From Parietaria judaica (Eukaryota; Streptophyta; Magnoliopsida; Rosales; Urticaceae), in assembly GCA_954871525.1 (NCBI GenBank), contig OX940861.1, positions 7,176,842-7,240,841 on the forward strand: a stretch of 64,000 bases of DNA, read 5' to 3'. The stretch's first letter is position 1, and the number at the start of each line of letters is the position of its first letter. Shown here in pieces: positions 34,807 to 45,989 of this stretch. The notes under the pieces are model-generated. The model saw only the letters and a program-made list of their open reading frames with translations, had not been told where the DNA came from and searched no databases. The position numbers were made by a program, and so were the translations under genes.

Positions 34807-35142
34807 TAAGCATTGTCCCATGTACAGAAATCAAAGGCTTAAAAGGAATTAAATACACAATAATCAAAGGATCTCACACGAAACGTAATTGTTGGTGAGC
34901 ATATTTACGTATATTTAAAAAACTATAAATATATGTACAAAATTTTATTAAAATGTTGAACATGTTGAACTGTAAATATATTTACGAAATTCTAAAAACT
35001 GTAAATATATTTACGAAAAACTGTAAATAAATTTACAGTTTATTTACAAGAAGCGAAGACGACGAGAGAGAAGGTGAAGAAGATCGATCGATTGAGAAAC
35101 CCTAGTATCGATTGAGAATCAATCGAAACACGTCACCGCCAG

Positions 35143-35285
35143 AAAAAGCTACGTGCACTTCTCCCCATGTAGCCGGAAAAAGCTACGTGCACTCCTCCCC
35201 ATGTCACCGCCGCAAAAAGCTATGTCCACTCCTCTCCACGTAGCCGGAAAAAGCTACGTGCACTCTTCCCCATGTCACCGCTGCA
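35143..35285. repeat. Tandem repeat, four copies of 34-36 bp
   Basis: Units beginning AAAAAGCTACGTGCACT (one reads AAAAAGCTATGTCCACT) start at 35143, 35177, 35213 and 35248. They are GC-richer than their surroundings. The frame across them is open in places but resembles no known protein. Confidence 0.85.
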
Positions 35286-35537
35286 CGCACGCCGAAACCT
35301 GCAACCGGAAAGCACTCCCCTGCGCGAGCCCAATCTGAATCAGGGTCTTCCTTGCGCGCTATGACGACCGCCAAAGTTCGCCGACCAAGTTCGTCGAGAA
35401 CGCCGTCGCTTCTGGGTTGCCGCTAACGAGTTCGTCTGGTCACATCCTCGCCTGAGAGAACCGCAAAAGCTCTGCCGGATCTGATCATTGCTTGTCGGAA
35501 ATTCTCCATAGCAACGATGAAGGAGAGTGGGCGAGAG

Positions 35538-35548
<11 letters not shown>

Positions 35549-35580
<32 letters not shown>
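35549..35580. repeat. (GA)n microsatellite
   Basis: An uninterrupted AG run of about 16 units lies inside the composite element. Confidence 0.9.
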
Positions 35581-35583
<3 letters not shown>

Positions 35584-35818
35584 TTTAATAAATGAAAAAG
35601 ATTTTTGGGTCAAAGTAACAAAATTAAATGAAAACATAATTAATAGGGGAAGTTTTCAACCCTAATTTTAGGATAATTTAATTTCAAAAATTAAAATATA
35701 TTATAAATAATTAATTACAAAAATAAATAAATATAATTAATATTAGGGTTATTATGGTCCAAAGAAGTTTACAAATTGGTATAAATGAATTGTTTGAAAT
35801 TATGGGCAATTTTTCATA

Positions 35819-36098
35819 GGGAAACTTCATAAAATGACCTTCAAAACACCACATATTCTTTTGTTACACCTCAAGTTTTCATAATTCTCAAAATAACATT
35901 TTTAAATTTTATTTACCAAAATACCCCCGCAAAATTTCCATATTGCGTCCTGAAAAATGGACATATTGTCTTCGGAAAAATGGACAAAATTAAGGGTATT
36001 TTGGTACATAAAATTTAAAAAAGTTGTTTTGAGAATTATGAAAAATCTGTAATAAAAAAAATACGTGGTGTTTTGAAGGTCATTTTATGAAGTTTCCC
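35819..36098. mobile_element. 280-bp MITE with GGGAAACTTC termini
   Basis: Inverted termini GGGAAACTTCATAAAATGAC are flanked by an exact 8-bp duplication TTTTCATA (35811-35818, 36099-36106). The interior closely matches the element at 45673-45971, so this is a two-member family here. Confidence 0.9.
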
Positions 36099-36189
36099 TT
36101 TTCATAAACCTTAGGTGATTTTTGGGCATTTCATGGGTTTATTTAAACTAGTGGAATAATAAATCCGAAGTATTTTAACAAGAAGTATT

Positions 36190-36780
36190 TTAACATTTAT
36201 ATATTTGTATGCATTAATAAGATGAATTACTCATTAAAATTGCGACTCATGATCCAATGTGTAATAATAACAACAATAGCAATAGCAACATTAATTAGAA
36301 ACGATAACAAACGAAAATTGATATATATTAATTAAAAAAATTGCAAACTCTAAAATTTTAGTGAATCTCAATATATATTTTTACATGTTGCAAAAAAAAA
36401 ATTAAATTCTAAAAATTTAGCAAGTCTCGTGTTCTTCTTCACATCTTGTCATGTGACTTGTGTTTTCTCCTTTCACAATATATAGACGTATAGCAATAGA
36501 ACAACAATAAACATTTTATTAGCACTTATATATATGTTATGCATTAAAAATTATGATTATACATTAAACTTGTGACTCTTGCTTTTGAATGTGTAATAAT
36601 AGCAACGATAGCAATAGCAAAGTTAATTAGAAAATGATAATTGATAAATGTTTATAAAAATAAATACAAAACTCTAAAAAAAAAATAGCAAATCTCCATA
36701 GATTTTCTACATCTAGCCAAGAAAATATCATAAATTCTAATAATATAGCAAATCTCATTCTGCTCTTTACATCTTGGTAA
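36190..36780. repeat. Tandem duplication with 332-bp period
   Basis: The segment around TGTGTAATAATAACAACAAT at 36258 recurs, diverged, at 36590. Flanking words repeat in the same order (CTCTAAAAT, AGCAAGTCTC, CTTCACATCTTG and their variants). No coding capacity was seen. Confidence 0.7.
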
Positions 36781-36815
36781 GTAAACATCTATATATCATA
36801 TTCATTAGTTATAAG

Positions 36816-37637
36816 CATGGTTTTAAATATCGATATCGATATCGTTTCGCACTCTCCATTTTACGGATATATCGCTTGCCGACGGGCATGCCGATGGATA
36901 AATCCGAAGAAAAAGATATATCGCTTGCCGATAATATCGCATTATTTCACGGATATATCGCTTGCCGATCGAAATATCGACGGATATTTCGGAAAATATT
37001 ATACGTATTTCAATCATATATTTATATATATGATAGATAGTTTCTAAATTACATATTTAATAAATAAAACACATTCAAAAATCATAATATTATGAAAACA
37101 CATAATATTACACAAAGTCACAAACATATAATATAACATAATGTCAAGTGTCAACATAACATAGAACAATAAAATAGGTATCATAATAAAGTCTTAAAGT
37201 ACGAAATACAAACATAAATACAAACATAGAGTACGAACTAGAAATATGAACATAATAGTCCGAAACCGTAACAAATGATAATCATCAAGTTTAACATACA
37301 AGTTGAAAATTTAACAAACCCTAAACATAAAACGTAAATCTCGAACATACCTTGCGATTTTCCCCTAAAAATATTTCACAAACCCTAAAAATACTAATTT
37401 CCCCCAAATCAGCAAGCAAATTAGGAAAGGGTTCTGAAACTATGTTTTTTTGGAAAATCGAGCACTTTATCCACGTTTTTAGGCTTAACCGAAAAAGATA
37501 TTTTTACGGAAAATCGAAGGACATATCGCGATAAATCCGAAAACGACAGCGATTTATTTGGAATATCGTACCGCATATCTCATTTTAGAGGCATGTCGTG
37601 GATATATCGACGATATGCCGCGATATTTAAAACCATG
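36816..37637. mobile_element. 822-bp hAT-type element rich in ATATCG words
   Basis: The termini CATGGTTTTAAATATCG and CGATATTTAAAACCATG are exact inverted repeats. An exact 8-bp duplication GTTATAAG flanks the element (36808-36815, 37638-37645). Subterminal regions are dense in GATATATCGCTTGCCGA-like words on both strands, with an AT-rich middle. It is non-autonomous. Confidence 0.9.
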
Positions 37638-37702
37638 GTTATAAGGAGTGAGAACAACCATTATTCACACAATCAATATTACTTGTCCGTAGTAGAACTA
37701 CC

Positions 37703-37899
37703 CAGTGGCGGAACTAGGATTTAATCATAGAGGGGGCTGGTTTAAATTTTTTTTTGAAAAGGAGGGGCTAATTTGTAGTTTTAATAAATTTAACACTAAA
37801 AAAAATACAAAAACATAAATTTCAAGGGTTAAAAAGTGCAAAAATAGAAATTTAAGGGGGGCTATAGTCCCCTTAGCACTACAAGTGCTTCGGCCTATG
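37703..37899. mobile_element. Small hAT-like MITE
   Basis: A 197-bp insert starts CAGTGGCGGAACTAGG and ends GCTTCGGCCTATG, between two copies of GAACTACC (37695-37702 and 37900-37907). The terminal repeats are short and imperfect. The start resembles the CAGGGGCGGACC terminus of the element at 57865. Confidence 0.7.
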
Positions 37900-37907
37900 G
37901 AACTACC

Positions 37908-38999
37908 CACAACATGAAAACAATATAAAATTTAACTGGATTTATAGACTTACAAATATTCTAACATATAATATATAAACTACAAATTCAAGGCCCTAAA
38001 CTCAATGGAAAAACATATGAAATTTTGATAAACTATAATACATTTTCATTTTCATTATACTAATTTTACTTTGCAAGAGACAAAGACGAATATCAAGCAT
38101 GCCACAATCCTCGTGATGATGTAGAGGCATTTGTAAGCTCGTGGAGGTCTTATGTACTGAAGATTAGACTTTCATGTCTTAGAAACTCATGTCCACCTGG
38201 AAAAAAAAAACATTAATACGAATAAAATATTCAAAATACAAAAGTACATTAACAAAAAAGATAAAGACTATGAATAAGAATAATCTTTTTTCATGACTCA
38301 CAAAACCCTTATATATAGGCAAGAAAATGGTCAAATGTAAAGTCATTCATTAATATATGTAACTGCCCGTCTGCCATTCATGGGAAAAATTAAAAGCCTA
38401 CGCAAATGAAAAGTCCTTTATATTTAAATGAGACTCATTCTCATAATAAAATGAATATAAAAAAACGTAGAAGTTAAAATTAAATTGGTAACTCCACACT
38501 AAGATTAGTGATTAAATAATAATATTGATTAGTGATTAATGCATATCAAATGAGTTTCAAAATAGAAAGTAGCGTTTTATAACATTAATTTATATTTTGT
38601 AAAATAACGAATGAATCAGTTAAATGAGACCTTTAGTAAATGAATTTTTTTCATCGGGCAAAATAAATGTGGATGTAGTGATTCATTGATGAGGAAATAT
38701 TTTTTTATGAAAAAAATATGAAACATGAGAAAAAAGAGTTGGGAATTCCTAGCTTCTCAATTTTGCCATATCATCTACCCACTTTTTTAAAAATAAATAA
38801 TTATAACCAATAATGAATATTTAAATTTAAATATTCATGATTTGTTATTATTGGAAAAAAATAATTTATTATTAAAAATAAAAAAAATTGTTCAAAAATA
38901 ATAATTTTAAAAAAATAAAGTAATAATTACGTGGCATGCCACGTGGCGGTCAAGTGCCATGTGGCATGCACATGGCAAAGGCTGATTGCCATATAGATA
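37908..38999. other. AT-rich spacer
   Basis: No gene is seen here. The end at 39000-39001, read on the minus strand, is A followed by TCTATCTATATGG. This resembles a Helitron 5' end, but no matching 3' end was found. Confidence 0.4.
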
Positions 39000-39004
39000 G
39001 ATTT

Positions 39005-39130
39005 TCTAGGTCAACTCCCAAATAGGCAAATACCGAGTTTGGGTACTTTTGCCGCCATTTACGGAGGTTGTATACTATACACAGCAGAGCATTTGACCAA
39101 AGGTTGGGTATTTTCGCCGCAATTAACCCG
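39005..39130. mobile_element. MULE-type MITE fragment
   Basis: The right end CGCCGCAATTAACCC and the words TTTGACCAAAGGTTGGGTAT match the MITE at 1936-2556. The left end is missing. Confidence 0.5.
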
Positions 39131-39241
39131 AAATTTTATTATTAAAACAAACTTTATGAGATGACGAGCATAGAAAATTGAGTACATTGCCAGCTAGAAA
39201 TAGATTAAAATTGTCCTTAAAAAAATATATTAAAATTTAAA

Positions 39242-39603
39242 GGGATAATAGCGGCAGAAGTGACTAAAGTTGGGTCAAATGTGCAAATAAGTGGCCAAAG
39301 TGATTTATTATCGGCATAAGTATCGAAAGTTTTCCAAACCGTGGCGTGTACAAATTCTATCAACCTGATGCCCGTTAATGTATTTTGCGCAAATATGTTA
39401 TGCAAGCAGCCTTAATGTATTTGATAATGCACTTTGTAATGCATTATGTGTTAAATCGCTTAACGGGCGTTGGGTTTGAGTGGATGAAATTTGTACATGC
39501 TACGGTTTGGGCAAACTTTAGATACTTATGCCGATATTAAATAGCTTTGGCCACTTATTTGCACACTTGGCCTAATTTTAGCCACTTTTGTCGCTATTAT
39601 CCC
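39242..39603. mobile_element. 362-bp MULE-type MITE
   Basis: Inverted termini GGGATAATAGCGGC and GTCGCTATTATCCC, with arms continuing over 130 bp. Flanks AAATTTAAA and AAAATTAAA form a 9-bp duplication with one mismatch. Confidence 0.75.
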
Positions 39604-39961
39604 AAAATTAAATTATTAAACGAATCTTGTTTTGACCTAGCTATAATTTAAAAATTGTCTCACTCACAATAGATGAATCCATAACTGTATTTTATAAGTA
39701 AACCAGCCACAAACTGTATAGAATCAGTCATGAAAACATAAATATGACCCACAGACGTATGTAACAGATGCGATTTTATTACGAAACCCCAGTAATCAAA
39801 TTACCCAAAAATATTGAGATCGATACCTGGAGCATCGTGCTTCGCATAAGCTCCTTAACTATTACAATTACAAAAAAAAAAAAATCATCAATGCATAAAC
39901 TTATAATCGAAATTACAAAAATTCATAATAGAATGAAGACAGTTGATTATGAATGAGATAG

Positions 39962-40208
39962 CTAACAATGCATACCTTCGATGACAGGCTCTAAACGAGG
40001 TATAAAAAGACTTTTAAGCGGATTTCTTACGATTGATTTTAGGATCAGCCCATATCCGTTATTGCACCACCTTTCTCCGAAGGAAATTTTAACTTTCCAA
40101 TATTGTGTGCCATCATCCGTTACTCCGCATCCAACCAAAACAACGGTGTGTGCGCAATATTTCGGGTCGTTGTCTACCTCTTCAATTTGGAAAAGGTTGT
40201 AGATACCC
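39962..40208 (-). pseudogene. Papain-like (C1A) cysteine protease 3' fragment
   Basis: The minus-strand frame encodes the C-terminal part of a C1A protease. It has the active-site histidine region AHTVVLVGCGVTDDGTQYWK and then KVKISFGERWCNNGYGLIL, ending at a stop at 39962-39964. In active enzymes the second motif is KNSWG, so the catalytic Asn is Ile here and Trp is Phe. The N-terminal two thirds, including the catalytic Cys, is absent. It is a gene fragment in a transposon-rich stretch, most simply explained by capture or decay. Confidence 0.75.
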
Positions 40209-40479
40209 TAAACATAGTGAATTTTAATAGGGTCCTTTATACATTAATTTTAAAGGTGATTTTGAAAAATACTCATTTTCATTCAAAACTTTTAAGAAAA
40301 TACTCATGATTTATTACCCACGGGATCAGAGAACACATGCAAAAACGAACAAAGAAGTAGAGAGAGTGAGGCTTATCAGAAGAAGAGAGTCTGGCTCTGT
40401 GATCTCTATCTCCTTCAACTTCTGAGCAACAGCCTGTGAGAAATTCACAAGAAGAAGAAAATGAGAGTTCAGATCTAAC

Positions 40480-41012
40480 TACGGTAGAAGCGAAATATAC
40501 AGTATTGCAGGAGCTACACGTTATTACAACCGCTATACTATGACAAAAGACTGAATAGCTCCTGTAATAAAAATTTGTTGCAATACGGTCTGCTATTATT
40601 ATAATTCCTTGTGTTTCGGAGGTAGAGCCCAAAGACAGCAGCGTTGCTGCTCCTGTAATTACGGTAGAAGCGAAATACAGTATTGCAGGAGCTACACATT
40701 ATTATAACGGTTATGCTATGACAAAGACCGAATACCTCATGTCATAAAACTTTGTTGCAATACGGTCTCCTATTATTATAATACCTTGTGTTTCGGAGGT
40801 AGAGATCGAAGACACCAGCGTTGCTGCTCTTCTAATTACGGTAGAAGCAAAATACAGTATTGCATGAGCTCCACATTATTATAACGGTTATGCTATGACA
40901 AAGACCGAATACCTCATGACATAAAAATTTGTTGCAATACGGTTTGCTATTATTATAATACCTTGTGTTTTGGAGGTAGAGCCCGAAGACACCAGCGTTG
41001 CTGCTCCTCGGA
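40480..41012. repeat. Tandem repeat, three copies of about 178 bp
   Basis: Units starting TACGGTAGAAGC lie at 40480, 40660 and 40837 (periods 180 and 177). Each ends with a GCGTTGCTGCTC word. The copies are highly similar. No gene function is seen. Confidence 0.9.
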
Positions 41013-41084
41013 CCCAACAATTGTGGACGCGCGTGGACTATTCAATTGCGCTATACGTTGTTGATGGAGCCAGAGCTGGAGGCT

Positions 41085-41117
41085 ACCCGCCGGTCGAAGC
41101 GCGGTGCCGTCCACTAG
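41085..41117 (+). mobile_element. Helitron-like 3' terminus, plus strand
   Basis: GAAGCGCGGTGCCGTCCACTAG ends a GC-rich partial stem-loop and is followed by T, as expected for a Helitron 3' end (CTAG then T). A near-identical terminus in the opposite orientation lies at 41977-42010. No 5' TC end for this copy was found. Confidence 0.5.
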
Positions 41118-41202
41118 TTATATAATATACCAGTAAGTAAAGCGGGATGAAGCTTCACGGTCACCGATGCCGCGGCAGGCAAGGCTCCGTGGCGAAAATC
41201 GA

Positions 41203-41749
41203 ATGGCTTCGTCACCCTCCACATTTATATCATGCTTGAGTTCTCCCGACGACGGACACGGAAACGAAACCCAAACTCTTCGTTACCATTCTCGATATAG
41301 TGGTGATGCCGTTGCGAGAGCTCGGAGAGGGCTTCTTCAGGCTCCAATTGTCCGATATACCGTTCACAGTGCATCCCGAGAGCCTGGACACCCACGGCCT
41401 CGCTGAGCGCGTGCGCAGCCTCGTCACGACGATGGTGGTGCCTCTGCGAGTAAGCCTCAAGGCGGTGACAGTGATGCCGTCGGCCGACATCAAGCGCGAG
41501 GTCCTCATAGCGCGTGCCGCAGGCTGTTTCCAGATTGCGACAGTCAAAGACGCCGGTGAAGGAAAGCACTGCGCCATCTTCCTCGGGAAGTGGGAAAGTA
41601 AGCAGCTTGTAGTGACGCCGTGCATGCATCACTTTCACCGGCGATGCATCTTCAAGTGGATGAAGACTTCTCTCACCTGTCCACTGTGTCGCTACGCCTT
41701 GACGAGGCCGAGCCTTACAAATATTCAAAAAGATTTGAATACAACTTAG
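41203..41749 (+). pseudogene. Single-exon RING-type ORF, probably broken
   Basis: The frame 41306-41749 ends with a RING-H2-like finger: HCAIFLGKW, then CMHHFHRRCIFKWMK, then CPLC. Spacing of the later ligands (C-x-H-x2-H-x2-C, C-x2-C) is right. The second zinc ligand is Phe instead of Cys (CAIF for CAIC). Protein-like sequence continues upstream of the ATG (TETKPKLFVTILDIVV) to a TGA at 41237-41239. A plausible original start (MASSPSTFISCLSSPDD, 41203) lies in another frame, which implies a 1-base shift near 41260. RING-H2 proteins act as ubiquitin ligases. With one ligand missing and a shift, activity is doubtful. It lies between two inverted Helitron-like ends. Confidence 0.6.
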
Positions 41750-41976
41750 TAATATTCATCGATTACTTTGCTATCTAGTTTTTTTTTTAATTTTTTGAAT
41801 TTTTTGATTTTTTTCAATGCAAATTCGTGTGTTTGGTCATTAATCTTATGTGTAAGTCGATAACTTTGCTATCTTAGAAAATGTAAAATTCTCAAAAAAA
41901 TAGGAACCTCAAATCCTTGCTTCTCTAGTTTGCCACATCACTCACATAAGATTTTCCTTTTATATAGATATATAGA

Positions 41977-44248
41977 CTAGTGGACGGCACCGCGCTTCGC
42001 ACGGTGGCGATAAATTTAATAAAAAATTTAAAAATAGATCATTTAATTTAATTATTGTAATTAAAATATTTACATTAAAATTAAATAGAAAATGCATTGT
42101 CTCACATTCGTTGACTTGGTTATTTTTGCAGTTTAGAACCTTGTTGACTCAGTTGATCAAACTTTTGATATTTTTGTTGCAGTTATCTTTATTTTAAAAA
42201 AAATGTGATTGCATACTTTTAGATTTTTGAATATAAAGAGTAAAATAAGTACTGTCCAAAATGTTTAGATATTATTAATATTAATTAATTACTGTCCATA
42301 ATAAATATTAATTTTGGAGTAATTATGTTTAGATTTTATTTATAGGATAGGATTAAATTAAGAAACTTGTAAAAAGTCAATTTCCTACGTGAATAATTTG
42401 TTTTAGTAGGGGTTGCATATTCAACAATATGATAATCCACATTGATAATCCACATGTTCTTCACTACCAAACTTGCCTAGGATGTGAAGGTTTAAAAGCT
42501 AACCCTAAGACATGATAACAATGAGGGACATCAACAATAGACCACTGAGCTTCTCTCTCGTTAGGAGACTATTTAAGGGTTTTATTGTCCATGATATCTT
42601 GACGAAGTCATTCCATGGTATCTCAAATAAAGCTACAAATAACCTAAAAAATTACATAAACTACTATACACAAATCTGAATTATTTTAACTTTAAATAAA
42701 CCATCAGAGGACGGAAAAGATCAATCAAAGACACCAATTTATGGGAAATCCTATACAAAGATACCATCATAATCATGACGAAATCATCTAGGTGCATATA
42801 TCTAGTACAAAAAATAGAAAAATCTAAAATAATAGGAAATGAGAATTCCTTTGATCTTATTGTGATGACCCGTGAAATATTGAATGAAAAGTAAACCGCA
42901 AATTCAATATAGTAGAAGACGGAGATCACGGTTGAACGCATGAGACAATGAAAAGATGATGGCGTACATGATCTGGAAAATTGATATTAAGACTTTTCAT
43001 TACGTACCGAATTGGAGAGACGCCCTTGACATAGACCAAAATTTTCTCGCATGAAAAAAAAAAAAGATATTGTTAGAACGGTTCAATTAATGACCATGGC
43101 ATCAATGCATATATCTAATTAAAAAAATAGAAAAATATAAAATAGTAGGAAATGTGAATTCCTTTAATCTTATTGTGATGACCCGTGAAATCTTGAATTC
43201 GGTGTTGTTACAAGAGAGCCTCATTAGTGCCACGTATCATTACTTGTGACAGCTAATATGTGACAGCTAATAGGTTGTTAGAATTAGAGTGTCTATATTT
43301 AATGTATCTAGTCAAAGTATATAAACTACTCTCTGTATTGTAATTTGATACGTTCATTGATGAAAGCTTGATCAGATCCATCTCTCTCTCTTCTCTCTCA
43401 AATCCAAACTTCATCTGGTGTAGTAGAAGATGGAGACAGCTGAACGCATGAGACAATGAAGAGATGATGGCATACATGATCTGAAAAATTTATATTTTTA
43501 TCAACGTCATTTCATAATCGTGTTTAGAACCTACTACCACGATGAAACGTCACAACATACCTTTATGTGTCACCGGTTTGCCTGACATAACAAATAACTT
43601 CCTAATTATTTTCCGGACTTCTGATAATTTTCTTGGAGAGCGGATGAAAAAAATATGTTGGCGCTCGGCACGGCGAAGAGGATCACCAGCGACGACTAAA
43701 ATAGATTTGTGGAGCAGGAATATGAAATAAAAACGCACATTTCAAATGCTAATGCAGCAATATGAGATTTTGTGAGATATTATTATATATAAATATTAGA
43801 GAATTTGCAACGTTAAAAGAGTTAAAAAAAAAAAAAAAAAAAAGTCTCGTGATTTCCCCTTTTAGGTTACAACATGAAGCGTGAAAGGACATACAAATTT
43901 AAAATTAATTACTACTCTTTAATTTAATGTGGCAGTTAATAAAAAAAACATGGTTACGTGTTAAATTTGTCATTCTTTGATGTCCTTTGAAATGATAATA
44001 ATTCATGACTTTCTCTCTTCCATCCTCCTTGGTGAAAAAGCATTAATTAAATGGATTAAGTGGGATGTAATTGCACAATACGATTTTTCAATTATTATGA
44101 GACATTAAATGGAAGATCATGAGGAAGTGATCTTCATGAGACATTAGCTTGATAAATCTAAAAAATTAGGATTCAGGCACTGTTGCTTCAATATATTGCC
44201 AATGTCATGAACAAAAACACTGTCCTTTTATATATATATAGATATAGA
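41977..44248 (-). mobile_element. Putative non-autonomous Helitron
   Basis: On the minus strand the element would start at 44248 with TCTATATCTATATATATA, preceded by A. It would end at 41977 with a stem-loop (ACCGTGC-GAA-GCGCGGT), a 12-base spacer ending in CTAG, then T. These match Helitron structure (5' TC, 3' hairpin plus CTRR, insertion between A and T). Directly beyond the 3' end another TCTATATATCTATATAAAAG begins at 41976, so a second Helitron 5' end abuts. The interior has no RepHel coding sequence. It holds two interleaved pairs of direct repeats (around 42810/43110 and 42911/43425) and an LTR-like stretch (43206-43425). A further minus-strand TCTATATATATATTAAAGG at 45500 could be an alternative 5' end. 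Confidence 0.55.
43206..43425. other. LTR-like insert
   Basis: This stretch resembles a short Copia LTR, with CTCTCTGTATTGTAATTTGA followed by a CT-rich end. It interrupts the second copy of a direct repeat (GATGACCCGTGAAAT... to TAGTAGAAGA). No exact duplication defines its ends. Confidence 0.35.
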
Positions 44249-44831
44249 TTAAACCACAAAGAAGGTGAAAACTTGGCTCGAGTTAGTACGACTTTACTTG
44301 GTGAGCAATAAAGGAAAAATAACTATGACTTTACTTTAAAAAAAAAAACGTAACTTTATATGGTCTCTCAAGCTTCCCAATAATATGTAACCCCATGACT
44401 TTTAAGGGAAAAAAAAAAAAAAAAAACGTAGCACCAAAGGCCTAATGATATGTATTAAAGCATACGGTAACACCATTAATAACAATAATAATTACTCACT
44501 CATAAAATACAGTTACTATGATTTACTCATAAAATAATTACAGTTACTCAATAATTATTTTACTATTGATCATTATCAATCTAACTCTAACATATGAATC
44601 ATGATGGTCACATATATGTATTACATATTATTTATATACTGCAAATGACGTTTAAGCAAATGACGTTTTTATATTTTACTCATAAATACAGTTATATTAT
44701 TTTACTCAATAATAAGAGAGCCTTAACATAAAAAATACAGTTAAATTAAACTTTATGATTATTCATAAAATAATTACAATTATAATTATTTTCTTCTACA
44801 ATTATATTTTACTATTGATCATACCACCAAT

Positions 44832-45164
44832 TAGAGCTGCACAAACCTTGGCCACGACTCATCGCGATCAGAATCGCCGGAATCACGGTCGCGACGCGCC
44901 GCGAACTGTCCTGTGCCGATGCATCGCGATGAATCGCGATGGAGGGAGAGAGAGAGAGAGAGAGGCCCTGTGAGACGGAGAGAGGGAGAGAGAGATAGAT
45001 AGATAGAGAGAGAGAGAGAGGCCTGAAGAACGCCGGAATCGCGACGTTCCTCCACGTTCGCGATCGTTCGCGATTTTCAGCCCACAGTCGCGAGCCTTCG
45101 CGATTCTCCAAAAGCCGCCGCGACGCGTCGAATCGCCAGTGGCGATGACCGTTGTGCAGCTCTA
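44832..45164. mobile_element. 333-bp GC-rich hAT-type MITE
   Basis: The termini TAGAGCTGCACAA and TTGTGCAGCTCTA are exact inverted repeats. They are flanked by an exact 8-bp duplication CCACCAAT (44824-44831, 45165-45172). The interior is unusually GC-rich for this region, with many TCGCGAT words on both strands and GA/GATA microsatellites at 44946-45020. ORFs here are low-complexity shadows. Confidence 0.9.
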
Positions 45165-45672
45165 CCACCAATTATTGGTCTACATAAACGATCACTGATC
45201 ATACCACCAATTATAACAAATGCATCACATAATATAACCAATGTAACAATAAAATCATATAATAGAACATTACGCTAAAAAATGCATCATAATATGAACA
45301 TTTATGCATCATAATAATCATATAATGTAATAATAATTGGCATAGAAATTATTGGTATTATTAGTGTTCATCATAAATTATTGGCATGAGTTATTTTTTT
45401 AATTCAAAATTCTCAAAAATTAGCATTTGAGCATGTCTTTATAGTAGGATTGTAGGATTGTTGAGAAAATTTTGTCATCATCCTTTAATATATATATAGA
45501 TTAAAATGACATTGTCAATAAGAAAAATAAAAAAATAAAAATAAAAACTATTCTTTCAAAGCACACGTGATGTCCTGTCGTTTTCGAGTCATCAAATCCT
45601 TGTATTTAATAGTAATTGTTTTATAGTCGTCAAATCCTTGTATTTAATGGTAATTGTTTTATAAAATTAAAA

Positions 45673-45971
45673 GGGAAACTTCATAAAAATGACCTTCAAA
45701 ACACCACATATTCTTTTATTACACCTCAAGTTTTCATAATTCTTAAAATAACTTTTATTTACTGAAATACCCCTGCAAAATGTACATATCGCGTCCTGAT
45801 AATGGACATATCGCGTCCTGAAAAATAGACATATTGTGTGTGGAAAAATGGACAAAATTAAGGGTATTTTGGTACATTAAATTTAAAAAGGTTGTTTTGA
45901 GAATTATGAAAACTTGAGGTATAATAAAAAAAAATATGTGGTATTTTGAATGTTATTTTATGAAGTTTTCA
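45673..45971. mobile_element. 299-bp MITE, second member of the 35819 family
   Basis: It begins GGGAAACTTCATAAAAATGA. The right end is decayed (AAGTTTTCA for AAGTTTCCC). The 8-bp duplication AATTAAAA is exact (45665-45672, 45972-45979). The interior is close to that of 35819-36098. Confidence 0.88.
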
Positions 45972-45989
45972 AATTAAAACCCTGTAGTT

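Larger units (their letters stand above)
34306..36142. mobile_element. Inverted-repeat-bounded composite element (unclassified)
   Basis: The left arm (about 34310-34400, with AAATGCTCATTTGTGACTCA and AAAAATGCCCATTTCTAATT) recurs in diverged inverted form at about 35770-36140. Between the arms are a TTTACGTAACTATA minisatellite, a GC-richer stretch at 35050-35520 that looks like gene-derived 5' sequence, a 35-bp tandem repeat and a GA microsatellite. A separate MITE (35819-36098) sits in the right arm. I could not define a target duplication, so boundaries are approximate. Confidence 0.45.
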
